Origin: Letharia columbiana | Taxonomy: Eukaryota; Ascomycota; Lecanoromycetes; Lecanorales; Parmeliaceae | Length of the DNA stretch: 64,000 nucleotides | Reading direction: 5' to 3' | Assembly (NCBI RefSeq): GCF_014066305.1 | Contig: NW_023501107.1 | Span: 186,001-250,000, forward strand | Shown: positions 33,414-43,547 of the stretch, in pieces | Position numbering within the stretch: the stretch's first letter is position 1 | Layout of the letters: every line of letters begins with the position of its first letter | The notes under the pieces: generated by a model | Told to the model about the DNA's origin: nothing | What the model saw: only the letters and a program-made list of their open reading frames with translations | Databases searched by the model: none | Translations under genes and position numbers: made by a program

Positions 33414-35415
33414 AGTGGTACAGTCGGTGGCGATGCGACCTCGATAGGTATTTTGAATGATGGTCTTCTTGCGTGTAGGCTGTGTTCAGCGTGGATGAAA
33501 AGGTCACTGGAAATCTCTTGCTCCAGAATTAAGGTGTCACGGCATATCCGATGAGGTAGGGTGGCGTCAGGTGCTCAAGAGAAAGAAAGAACTTTCTCAG
33601 GACAGCTCAGGGTAGGTGGGAGACCCTATTTAGCGATCTTGTTAGACAAGTTCATGACTGTTTAGTTGTTTCACGAAGACATGAGGTTGAAATTCTACAC
33701 TGCTTTGTCTGAGACAGTGATTGTGAAAAGAAAGAGTATTTGTGTTGCGATACGTGGCAACAAACTGGTCCAGCCTAGTGACTTTCTGAATGGAGGGGTA
33801 CTCTTCCTGTTGGATGTTTTGCACCCTTAAGTGATTTCCGCTCTGGCTATGACTATGACTTGGTGTTGATAGCGGAGTGCCTCTCGCTTCACAACCACTG
33901 TCTGAAGGCAGACTGTGTTGGACATGTCTGGTGCTCCCCTTGTCTTCCCGCCTATGATTGCTACTGTCCTTTGTTTCTTCGCTGCCTGTTCCCTGAATAG
34001 TCTGCTTGTAGCTCACATAGATCTGTGTGCTTCTCACGATCGCTGACTTTACTATTTAGAGGCTGTAACTATAGCCTGATGAAGGGTGCAACTGGCAGGA
34101 CCTTATGCACTTTGTCGAACTGATGTAGAGTAACTCTGAAAACCTACTCACGCTTCATTTCCGCTCTTCTAACAGAGGTCAACCTTAGGCCAGTGTTGTG
34201 TGACCGGCAATATTCCACCCATGCTCTGGCCATTTTGTAGACATCTCTCCATCTTGAATCGAGCCAATGACACAGATTACTGCCCAGGATTCTGTAAGCG
34301 CATTGAGACCCTGCAAGCTTCATAAATGACTCTCACGACATATGGCATGTTCATGCTGAATGTCCCTTGTAGAGTTCCAGTAACACCTCTTTCCTCCACC
34401 CTTAGCTCTCCTTAGGACTGACCCATCATATCTTGCTTCAGAATAAACTTTGTAGCCGCACGTTGATGATCTTGTCCTGAAGGTGTTTCAGTCAGGAGTA
34501 GAAGACGTACTTCAGGGTTGTGGTAGAGAGCTGTGCCTTAGGGTTTTCGGAAGCCAGTATTTGTGAATAAAGGGCTGAAGGTGGTGAACATCCGAAGTGA
34601 ATGAGGAGGATAGCTGTAGAGCAATTTGGGGGTGAAGCTGCGGTAGAGACGCTGGGGGATATGGGGGTGCAACTGGGGCTGCAGAGGTAGATGTCAGTCA
34701 GCAGTAGCCACATCTGTACAGAAATCTTCCATCAACAGGCATTTTGTGCTTCCTCTCGTGCCGGTGTACCGCCTTAAGCTCAACTCAGTTGTGATTGCTG
34801 ACGCAACCAGCAATGTGATGGTGATTGGTGATTCTCGTGTCACATGGTCAAGGTAAGGTACAAGTAGTGTAAAGAGACTTGGAGAACGCCTAGTTGTACG
34901 GCAGCCGGGACGGAACGAGAAGCCGATCCGGGTGCGGTCCTATAGGAAATACTTTAGCTTTCTCAGTCCTCCACTCATAATGATTCTTTACCCTTGGCAC
35001 AAATTGGCACAAAAAAAGACATCGGCTGGAAAAAGCCTCTATCAATGCATGCTCATCAATCCGAATCATCTTGTCCAGTAGAAGAAGAAGAAGAAGAAGA
35101 AGAAAGAAAATACGTAGTTCACTAATTCATGAGAGGAGCACTTGAAAGCTTGATTAACGATTACTAATGCAAATTCACAACATACAGCGCATTTGAGTGA
35201 CTTGCAGCGCCAACTCAGATCGCGCTAAGCGCCCTGTGTCTCTTCGCGATAAGTCGTCCTACCGCAAACACCGATCAACTTCTCATGTTTTGTCTCTTTG
35301 ACCTGGACCAACCAGGCTCAATTTTTCTCTCCTTTCCCCTTCAAATTCAGCTACCATGTCCACACTAATGTACCCAAGGTATCCTAGCAGATAACAGACA
35401 TAGATAACTGAACTC
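33414..35415. other. Intergenic, 2 kb
   Basis: No supported gene. The largest frame (33642-34037, minus, 131 codons) is rich in Ser, Gln and His with no motif. An (AAG)n tract lies at 35081-35105. The right end should hold the promoter of the gene at 35416. Confidence 0.4.
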
Positions 35416-37940
35416 ATGAAACAGTCGAAACTTCCAGGGGAGGAACCAGCCACGCTGCAAGAGTGGGGGTCCAAACCACAAGAAGAATTGCAGCTTCCGG
35501 TATTCGCCGACCTCACTAATCTGCACGCCATGAGCTACCAAGCAGGTGCGATGGACATCAGAGATGCTATCGATGGAGCACAGACAACAAATGCATTTGA
35601 TGCCAACATTGATATCACTAAGGTCGCGCAAGCAGCTATTGGCTATAGGCCAAAGAATCATCAAGCATCCGATATGGAAAGCATTAAGGCATTGCTACGA
35701 AAATTTCTAGATGATATCAAAGAACCCCAAACAGAGCGCTCTTCCTACTTCGATGGGCTTCTTTCACAGTGGCTCGAGATATGGCGGAAAGATCGAACTC
35801 ACAGTCATCTAATCTACCTTCTGGGCGATCGCAGTGAGCAGTACGAAGGCCGGTCGCTCGATTACCACGACTTAGAGACTATTGACAAAATCAAGACACG
35901 CCTCCTTGAGCAACAATGCTTGCAACGGGGTGTTTGCCTTCACCTGGCGAAGATGACGAGTGCAGTCAACGCGGATCCTGACGATGCCTTCGAGTTGAAG
36001 ATGGCTATCAGTCTTCACGAGATACGTGATCTCAGTGGGGGACTACTTGGCAACAAGCCTGTTGCTGTGGGCAGGGAGAGTCTTCTCCAGAAAGGCATTT
36101 TGAAGCAGAGATACCACCAACGAATCGCACGTCAAAACCCTTATCCCAGTCCCACCGACGGAACCCCATCCGTCCAGACAGATACCGCGAAGAGCTTCCA
36201 GGACTGGGTAAGTCCGTCCCACATTCATCTGCGTTACTCCCGTCAAGATTTCGTCTCACACCTTACAGGTGTTGTTGATCATGCCGGAAGGCTACCGATT
36301 TAAGTTCTTGACGGCCAACGCTGATCCTGAGGCGCTTCATGACTGGATCAAAACACAATCAGCAGACCTACCGCCATCGGAAACCGATCTAGCAGGGGCG
36401 GATCCAAACGCGCGTTGGGGCTTGGGATTGGCGTGCAAGACTCAGTTGAACAATATCGGCGCATGGCTTACCACTGGCTCGAGCCGTGGAATTGTTCGAG
36501 AACACAAAGAGCAATCTGCAATGCTAGAAGCCGTTTTTCGCGCCTCTATCAGACTTCGAGACTCAGACCTTTTCCAAAAGGCCGTCACTTTGAATCCAAG
36601 TATGCTATCCTTGGACATGTGGGAAGAATTGGGTAGCACAATGGAGCTAGCCCAGTTCGTCTCGTATCGGAGCTTGTGAGCAGTCAGATTTTTTGTCAAT
36701 GCTGCCAACGTTATCGCTGACTGGACGTCCAGTCTCAATCAAGCATTGACGAAGATCAACTCTTTTCAGGATCGCTACATGATCTTACAGAGCATTTGTG
36801 TGGGATGCGAGAAACAGAACGAGCCGCAAGAGATTATGAAGAATGTCCACAAATGGATTCCAGACCACATCGAGCAGGCATTGAATGAGATAGACCGAGT
36901 TGAGGAGAATGATGGGGCTATGCTCGTCCTGGTCGCCAAGAGATTCGCCAAGGAGATTACCATGCATCGGTAAGGGCTGACACCAAACCTGCAGTAAATG
37001 CACGGCTGAAATTAGCAGGTTCATTTCCTTCGCAAAGAGACATAGCTCCAGTCATGCCTTTGCCATCGAGTTTGCTTTCTTTCTTTACGATGAGCTTGTT
37101 GAGGGTACCATGGACGCGGGATCTGCCAGATATGCTCTTGCCGAGATACTCTCCGCCTCAATCCCAGCCTTATGCGTGCGAGGCGCTTACAATTGGTCTC
37201 TTTACCAAGGATCCCGATACTCAACGTTTGCCAATGCCACGCCTCAAGAGCAGCAAAGGTTGCAAGCAGACCGCATGGCGCGTTTAGTGCGTTGCTGTCT
37301 TACAGTGGGTCTTTACAACGAAGAACATACACTTCTCCGGTACATGTGGCTAGGCGCAAACGTAGCTGATGCCCCCACCTTACAATACGTCTTCCTACCA
37401 TATCTCAAGGAGCTACTGGCGGTAATGCAAGACTATCTCATCCCGCTGATGACGCGCATCTACCAATGGCAGTTCCAACAAGTCATCTCCCTCTTCATCA
37501 CCCGCTACATAGGCAAAGAGCCGACACCGCTATCCGTGGACCTCACCTGCCCGCCCCTCGGATGTGCGAATTCTACAAGGCCATACGGCTGTCCTACCTG
37601 CCTTGAGCTAGACGCTTTCCTAGTAGACCCACACCGGAGAACGGCAGATGTCACAGGCGGCATCGACGCACCGGAGCACGTGGCCGCCCAATTTCAAGGC
37701 ACCGACTACCTGCAGATGACCGTCATGTCACACAGTGCCGTGAAGATGCTGTCTACGATACGGATTACGAAGAATCTGATCAAGTCCGAGGAGCCGGATG
37801 CGAGACACGATTTGTGGAAGGAGAGGGTGATCAAGGCGAATGATCTGATCCAGGCTGTTTGTGGAGATGATGAGTGGAAGATGCTGTTAGGGGAAAAGTA
37901 TGACGAGTGTATGGGGTTGAAGGCGGTGAGGGCAGGATGA
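35416..37940 (+). CDS. Fungal protein similar to C-terminal half of 2OG-oxygenase-like family
   Basis: Four exons (35416-36207, 36269-36675, 36733-36969, 37019-37940) with introns of 61, 57 and 49 nt give 785 residues in frame. Intron 2 removes an in-frame TGA at 36677, and its internal CTGAC serves as a branch-like site. No catalytic domain is evident. The C-terminal part has CCLTVGLYNEEHTLL, SLFITRYIGKEP and two Cys groups (CPPLGC and GCPTCLELDAFL followed by VDPHRRTADVTG). From memory, this order (helical repeats, RYIGKEP, then a Cys-pair block ahead of a DP..R stretch) is typical of the tail of large fungal proteins that begin with a prolyl-4-hydroxylase-like 2OG-Fe(II) domain; here the oxygenase part is missing. 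It may be a stand-alone relative. Function unknown. The start is the first ATG in frame, so an upstream exon cannot be excluded. Confidence 0.8.
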
Positions 37941-38163
37941 AGAATGTCATTACCACTTGTACTGAGGTGCGGTCCCGCAGTCGAAAGCATCATGAGCGAC
38001 GGGGACGGACTATCCGAGGAGACTTGCATACAGGCCGATCTTTTCCCCCCAGACAAATCGAGCACATACGAGAGCTGATATGGCACAGTTGCATTATTAG
38101 TCAGTTCCCACATAATCAACTCACACCATAACCAGCTTCCAAATCGCGGAAGCAGGGATCCTT

Positions 38164-38399
38164 TCAAATCCGAACCTTGAATTTGACCTCGTATTTTTCG
38201 GCAACCTGCGTCTGTTTGCCATCTCGCATGTCAGCACCCCAGACTCTGCCCCTTGATGCGGTCGCTTACGCGCACCAATCTCTCTAGCAATCAAGTCGGC
38301 TCTTCGTTTCGGATTGCGAATCCGTTGCTGGAAGTTTGTGTCAAATCTCTTTTCGAAGCAGGAGCGGGATCCTTCATCGCGCTCGTGTCGTAGGCTCAT
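38164..38399 (-). CDS. Small unrecognised protein, 62 residues, one intron
   Basis: Exons 38270-38399 and 38164-38222, joined by a 47-nt GTAAGC...GAG intron with a CTGAC branch-like site. The product reads MSLRHERDEGSRSCFEKRFD, then NFQQRIRNPKRRADLIAREI, and ends with VAEKYEVKFKVRI. The charged, compact character and the good splice donor argue that it is coding, but I do not recognise the family and an upstream exon may exist. Confidence 0.4.
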
Positions 38400-38694
38400 C
38401 AGTACTTTTTATTGGACGTGCGCTCTGTCGACGTCCCTCGTTGAGAAGATATACATTTGGGCTCGGGGTCCGCTTTACTTCTTCATCTCCTGCGTCTCGT
38501 GTGTTAAACTTTAGGGGAGGGGCGTTTTGTTTCTCTTTCCCTCTGTCTAGCTCTTTCTTCTTTCTCTGGAACTTCTTCTCTTGGGTTTTTGGAGTTGGCT
38601 TTCGTTTGTCTGTTGTATTATATATATACACCACCCCCAAGACCGTTACCTCATCCTCCTTCTCGGCTTCCAGTCGTCCTCGGTTTCTAGCTGT

Positions 38695-39255
38695 ATGCCG
38701 TCTCAGGTGAGTCGCTATCAGCATCCCGTTGCCAGAGCGGTCTCTAGGCTGGCTTTAATCCTTCCTGACAACTCTGCAGCCTGGTACGATTGGCGTGCCA
38801 TGGCGAAAGCTACCGCTGCTGCTGCTACTGGTGTTCGCCACGCCTGGTTTTGACCCTTCGCCCGAGTTTGCGACTCACATCCCAATGCCTTCAGGGCATG
38901 GAGGATCGGCGGCATGTTACACCTGGGCCGCTAACGTCTGCGGGTAAGTCTTACCAACTGTCTACGAGAGAGACTCGCCGCTCACCTCGAACATGGTAGC
39001 TGCCGCTAAGGTCTTCGGACTCCACTTTGCAGCTTATGCCGCCAGCGCAAAGTCTACCGAGTGCGACACGCTCAACATGGCCAGAAATGCAGCTACAGCA
39101 GCTTTTTGATGCCGGTAGCCGTCGCGTTCGGCTGAGGTTTCCTCTACCACTTTCAACTTCCTCCACAGCGACATACTCCAAGCATACTTTTGTGCATTGG
39201 CCAAATCCTTGGCTGCTTATGCAGCCAAAGCAAAGTCTACCGACCGGGACTCTGA
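38695..39255 (+). CDS. Possible secreted Cys-containing protein, model uncertain
   Basis: A model with exons 38695-38706, 38780-38943, 39033-39114 and 39169-39255 and three GT-AG introns (73, 89, 54 nt) keeps one frame and gives 114 residues with a hydrophobic stretch (LPLLLLLVFATPG) and several Cys. It carries two similar blocks, LCRQRKVYR and LCSQSKVYR, because the DNA at 39033-39060 and 39216-39243 is repeated. In another frame the same repeats read AAYAASAKSTECD and AAYAAKAKSTDRD, which look at least as protein-like and whose differences fall slightly more on third positions. So there is probably a gene here, but strand frame and exons are not settled. Confidence 0.3.
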
Positions 39256-39401
39256 AAGGCCGTGGACCTCACAGTCTTCGCCCATGAGTGAGGCCTGCAA
39301 CCGTGTTCTCTACCACAGGGGCAGAGCCTGTTGACTGGAAAATCAGCACCGCATCCTTTCCTGGAGCAACCAAAAATTGAAAACTGTCTGGTCATGCAAT
39401 A

Positions 39402-39912
39402 GCGGCTCAGTCTCTTTGTCCGTCTCACGACGTTTCCTATCAGACAATGCGACCTCGAACAAGACCAGGTTATCCCGAGAAGCGAGAAGTACGCCGACGG
39501 GCGCTGTTGCGGTACACCAGGTACAGACGCCGAGGCCCAACACAACTGCAGCCAGGCAACAAACCTTGCGGATGTGGTCAGCCGCGATGCCTGCCTGGAT
39601 CTTGGCTGTCACCATTCGCATGGTGATGGTGATCAAGGTGGCCAGATCATGTGTCAGGTGAGGCTAGACAAAGCGAGTGACGGCCAGCGCACGGCGACAA
39701 AGGGGTTCTGGACATTATTTGGGCTGTCACTGCCTGGATTATCGGCACCGCCTGGCTTCTTCTTGGGTCATGTTCTCACCACGGGTGGAGATTCCCACAG
39801 GACACACCCACCCATATCAATACCCGGGATGAACACCACACCGCCACGGACACAGCCGGAAACTGGCCGGCAGGAGGTGACGGTAGGCCCGCCAATTCTG
39901 GGGGACGTCTGA
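39402..39912 (+). CDS. Cys-rich open frame, probable exon of an unresolved gene
   Basis: A frame without an ATG opens after a stop near 39401 and runs to 39912. It contains a strongly protein-like Cys-rich block: DGRCCGTPGTDAEAQHNCSQ followed by VSRDACLDLGCHH and GGQIMCQ, ending at a good donor-like CAG/GTGAGG (39658/39659). The part after 39659 is likely intron or another exon. It may belong with the exons at 38695-39255 or the frame at 40043-40408. No family recognised. Confidence 0.3.
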
Positions 39913-40042
39913 GTGTGGAACAAATCCAGATACCAATCTCTACATGTTATGAGCCTCGGCGTCATTCGGGTAAGTCGAGTCATACCATGTCACTGCTTAT
40001 CTCATCATCTTGAACTCAGTAATTGATAACGCCGTCTAGACA

Positions 40043-40408
40043 TCACAGATCCCTACAATATTTCCCATTCAGGAGAAACAACATCACCTTCCCCTGCCTG
40101 GTAACTCCAACCCATATCTTCCCACCGCAGCACCAGCAGCCATCAAGCCTTCTACTGCCTCCAAATCCGGTCAAGGGAACTGGCTCGCGCTCCCAGCGAA
40201 TGGTACCCCATCTGCGCGCAATACTAGGCCTGGAAACGGTGATGGACCAGAATCTCACCAGGCCCTGATTGAATTAATCAGCCTGTCACAGATCGTGATC
40301 ACGCAAGCCAGTTTTCCACCTGATACGTTTGTCAGAGGACTTCTCCGAGGAGCACTAGCTCCCCGCTCGCCAAGGTCTTTGGGAAATCCGCCAAGTGGCA
40401 GGTCCTGA
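40043..40408 (+). other. Open frame, probable exon fragment
   Basis: After an acceptor-like CGTCTAG at 40036-40042, a frame runs to the TGA at 40408 with SQIPTIFPIQEKQHHLPLPG and a Pro/Ala/Asn-rich stretch, then SHQALIELISLSQIVITQ. A matching donor-like GTAAGT is at 39971. It looks coding but its link to upstream exons breaks at the TGA of 39912. Downstream, 40576-40770 has another protein-like GC-rich frame (LDALDRAAAHAGAFVRKVG). Confidence 0.25.
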
Positions 40409-41068
40409 ACACTGGATGGAGTTCTTTAAGCACGTGGACAATAACCCTAACCCTAAGGCTTCTTCTTTGGGTCATACTCTACCCTTTTCGCTTCACCTTT
40501 CGCCTATCCTACTGCCTCTTCCACGGCCCCAATGGACCTCCACTGGGTCGGTCCCTGTCGTGCCCACTGCTCCTGATGGCGCAACACCGGGGCCAGCGCG
40601 ACACCCTCGACGCCCTCGACCGCGCAGCCGCTCACGCGGGCGCCTTCGTCCGGAAAGTCGGGCCCTTCCTCCCCCGCACGGAACGCGAGTTGCTGGAGCT
40701 CGATGCGCGGTTTGGGCGCATCGCCGCGGGTGGTGCCGGGACGGTTCATAGTGTTGGAATCAGCCAATAGGAGGCCAGCATGGCTACACTGATAAGTTCC
40801 AATAGGTGTTATTACTACTCCTCATGGTGGCAATGACACAAGTGGCAAATCGCCTTAGCGTGGGCTTCACACCATGAACAGGTAGTCCACCTCCATCCTT
40901 CTTACATCCTTCATAGAACATCACAATAGAATAACTATTCTACATGCATATAAGACTACTAAATGCACACATTATCCAATACACAGGCGCGAAGATGATT
41001 CGGATGAGCAGGGATTGGATGGGATGGAGAATGGGGAAAGGTGGTGAAGGGTGGTAGACAAATGATGC

Positions 41069-41827
41069 ATGGACGTAGAGCTTGTTGAAGATCAGGGACG
41101 GGCAGACGGGGAGCTAATGAGAATGGGAAATCCCACAATATCCGCACATAGATGGGGCTATGTCACCCACCGCTTCCTCGTCCCCCTTCTCCTCACTTTC
41201 TGCATTGGTACTTTACTCGGATCCTTTACAAGACCATATGCAGTCCAGGCAGTTGTATCTCATCAACCTCAGACCCCAATATCTGACCCTCCCACAACTC
41301 AAGATACAAACGCTTACCATATTACCAACCCCCTCGATCTTCACGCGTACACAGCCATCGATGCCGTTTCAGATATGCTCTCGTCACATATCCCCAAAAA
41401 CGACAGTCTCGATTCCCTAATCCTCAGCCACAAACCACCATCCTATCCGTGGATTGGCCAAATGTATCTCGCTCCTCAGGCCATCAAGTCCCACTTTGTG
41501 TCTCAACCTCCCTCCAAGTCCAAGTCCCCGTTCAAGTTTGGGCTCCGGGTCAAGTTCGAACCCAGGGCCACGTCCGAACCAGCCAAGTCACTGGGGTACA
41601 ACGCCACCACCGCGTTTGGGTTTGGATGCGAATGCCACATCCAGCCTGAGAATGGGTTCAATGTTTGCAGACGTGGCCATCACCACCGTCACCGTATCTG
41701 CCACAGGTATGACATCATGTTCGGCGAAGATGATGGAATAGTCATGGTCAAGTGTGTAGTTACTATCACAGCGAGACTCAAGGAGACTCATCCTAAAGCA
41801 GTTCAAGGTAGATGTACCCAAAAATAG
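41069..41827 (+). CDS. Hypothetical single-pass membrane protein, 252 residues
   Basis: Single-exon frame starting MDVELVEDQGRADGELMRMG. One membrane helix at about residues 35-52 (FLVPLLLTFCIGTLLGSF) follows a short cytosolic-type N-terminus. The remainder is hydrophilic with a Ser/Lys/Pro run (SKSKSPFKFG) and a His/Cys-rich stretch near the C-terminus (CECHIQPENG, RRGHHHRHRICHR). No known domain. Both other frames are partly open here, so coding status is moderate. Confidence 0.4.
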   Translation: MDVELVEDQGRADGELMRMGNPTISAHRWGYVTHRFLVPLLLTFCIGTLLGSFTRPYAVQAVVSHQPQTPISDPPTTQDTNAYHITNPLDLHAYTAIDAVSDMLSSHIPKNDSLDSLILSHKPPSYPWIGQMYLAPQAIKSHFVSQPPSKSKSPFKFGLRVKFEPRATSEPAKSLGYNATTAFGFGCECHIQPENGFNVCRRGHHHRHRICHRYDIMFGEDDGIVMVKCVVTITARLKETHPKAVQGRCTQK

Positions 41828-42916
41828 ATGCAGAATCTCATCGCACTACATGAAATTTGTTTTTTCCGCACTCCTGTCCTCCTTTCTAGATCTACCTCTA
41901 TCCTTTTCGCTTGAAATATCTCTTAGGTATCCTCTCAAATACCACCTTCTGGGATTAGGTGGCTGTCATCTCTTGTCGAATATCTACGTGATTGAGAGTG
42001 CCGTTTGTGTTTCGTCGGAGGCCAGGTCTTCGCCGATCCAACCATACTCTTCCTCATCTCTTCTCCGAAGTTCGAGCCCCTTCGTGATCTCTGTTCAGCG
42101 TAGAGAATCCGAGGCTCCTCGCCCCTTGCTTCCAGTCCACTCCGAGCTCTCCATTTCCTCGTATAATAGTCCCCCAATCGGTCCCTCAAGCACTTGGGAC
42201 GGAACTTCTGTCCTCGGTGCACACACTTCATCGTAGGCCCTTTCAAAGTTCAATATGTGGACCAAAGTTCATGCATCTAAGCGGCTAACTGTCTATTCAC
42301 CTTTTGACCGAACTTGTCAGCGAAGTAGTTGATCGATAAGGCGCAATTGAAGCAAACGGTGGAGGAGAAATTACACCATATCCCCACCCAGCACCTTCGC
42401 CAGTGGGCCACTACATAGAATCTTGGCACTTGACATCTAGCACCTCAATGACGATGTCATCATTAATACTACATGGAATTGTGGTTCCGATGTACTGGAA
42501 CTGAGAAGGTGCTTAACAAAAGACAAGGATTTTACTAACAGATCAGGCCAAGCTGAAGGGCTCAGAAAGGATACCTCGCATCTCTGCAATCATCCCATAA
42601 TTTAGTGAATATATGGACACGCGAAAGCACCTCTCTTGGGTGCTGTTGCTAGCTACTAATGATGACTTGGACCAGGCGCTTGAGTTTAGAGGTCCGTTAC
42701 TTTATTCGTCACTCTTGGATTTTGCCTATGATTCACTCTTGCAATTAAATACCAAGATTAGAGATCTTCGAAGTCGTAGCGTCGTGTCTGGGACCTGTCT
42801 CCAGGTTGACTTCCAGATATAGGGCATGCTTGAGGAAGAGGCTCGCGCATTGAAGGACTTGCAGGCCCAAGGACAGCGTTAGTCCGGATCAGCGAGGTCT
42901 AAAATGAGGCAAAAGA
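41828..42916. other. Intergenic
   Basis: No supported gene. A short frame at 42613-42822 followed by EEEARALKDLQAQGQR-like coding near 42830-42880 could be decayed 5' exons of the next feature. Confidence 0.35.
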
Positions 42917-43547
42917 ATGACCCTCGTCCAACTCAGCAAGTACTGCTACCACTTGCCTCTAGCCGAGCACCCGGAAAACCCTTTCCAAGGAACGACTACG
43001 CTTTCAATCATGATTCGAGACACCGTTACTCCAAGGGGTTACTCCAAGGGCCGTTGGTGATACCCGCTGTTATCCAATCAGAATCACAAGTTAACAGACG
43101 CCGAGGTTGAGCATCTACCGCACTCCAAGGCACTGCTTGAAAGTATTCGAAAACTCGCATCGAGCATTCGAGCCTACTACCGAGGTCTCATTTGGGTGAG
43201 TCGCCTTTAACTGCATCTGCTTCAATTGCCTGGTGGACTTCACAGACCATTTCCCTGAACTTCATGTAGACAGGGAGATTCACTGATGGCAGCTTCACAG
43301 GGGATGTGTTGACCTTCACCAGGACAATCAATGAAGCTTTTCCAGTTAAAGTCATCTATATAAATATCCAGTCTCAATTGGAATCATCATATACACGGTG
43401 AGTATCGATGCGTCACTACAAAAAGAGGTGTGATGCTGACAGGAGTTGACTACCCACAGACTTGGGAAAACGTCCAACAGTATACGTACCAGACCAACTT
43501 CGTCAGCCTTCCCTTCCCCTTTCTCAGAAATCACTCCAAGCCTCTAA
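42917..43547 (+). pseudogene. Unrecognised split gene with one in-frame stop
   Basis: Three segments read as one protein: 42917-43195 (MTLVQLSKYCYHLPLAEHPE to AYYRGLIW), 43270-43397 (TGRFTDGSFTGDVLTFTR onward) and 43460-43547 (ending FSEITPSL). The two junctions have excellent GT-AG sites (GTGAGTCGCC...TGTAG, GTGAGTATCG...CACAG) and keep the frame. However, segment one holds a TGA at about 43056-43058 that no reasonable intron removes. A tandem duplication GGTTACTCCAAGG sits just before it, which may have caused the break. Either a recent pseudogene, a misassembly, or a start downstream of the stop that I cannot see. No domain known. Confidence 0.4.

Noticed and set aside
36677..36679. In-frame TGA as evidence that the gene at 35416 is broken
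   Set aside because: A 57-nt GT-AG intron (36676-36732) with a CTGAC branch-like site removes it and keeps frame.
40444..40456. ACCCTAACCCTAA as an interstitial telomere
   Set aside because: Only two units; can easily occur by chance and the surrounding frames look coding.
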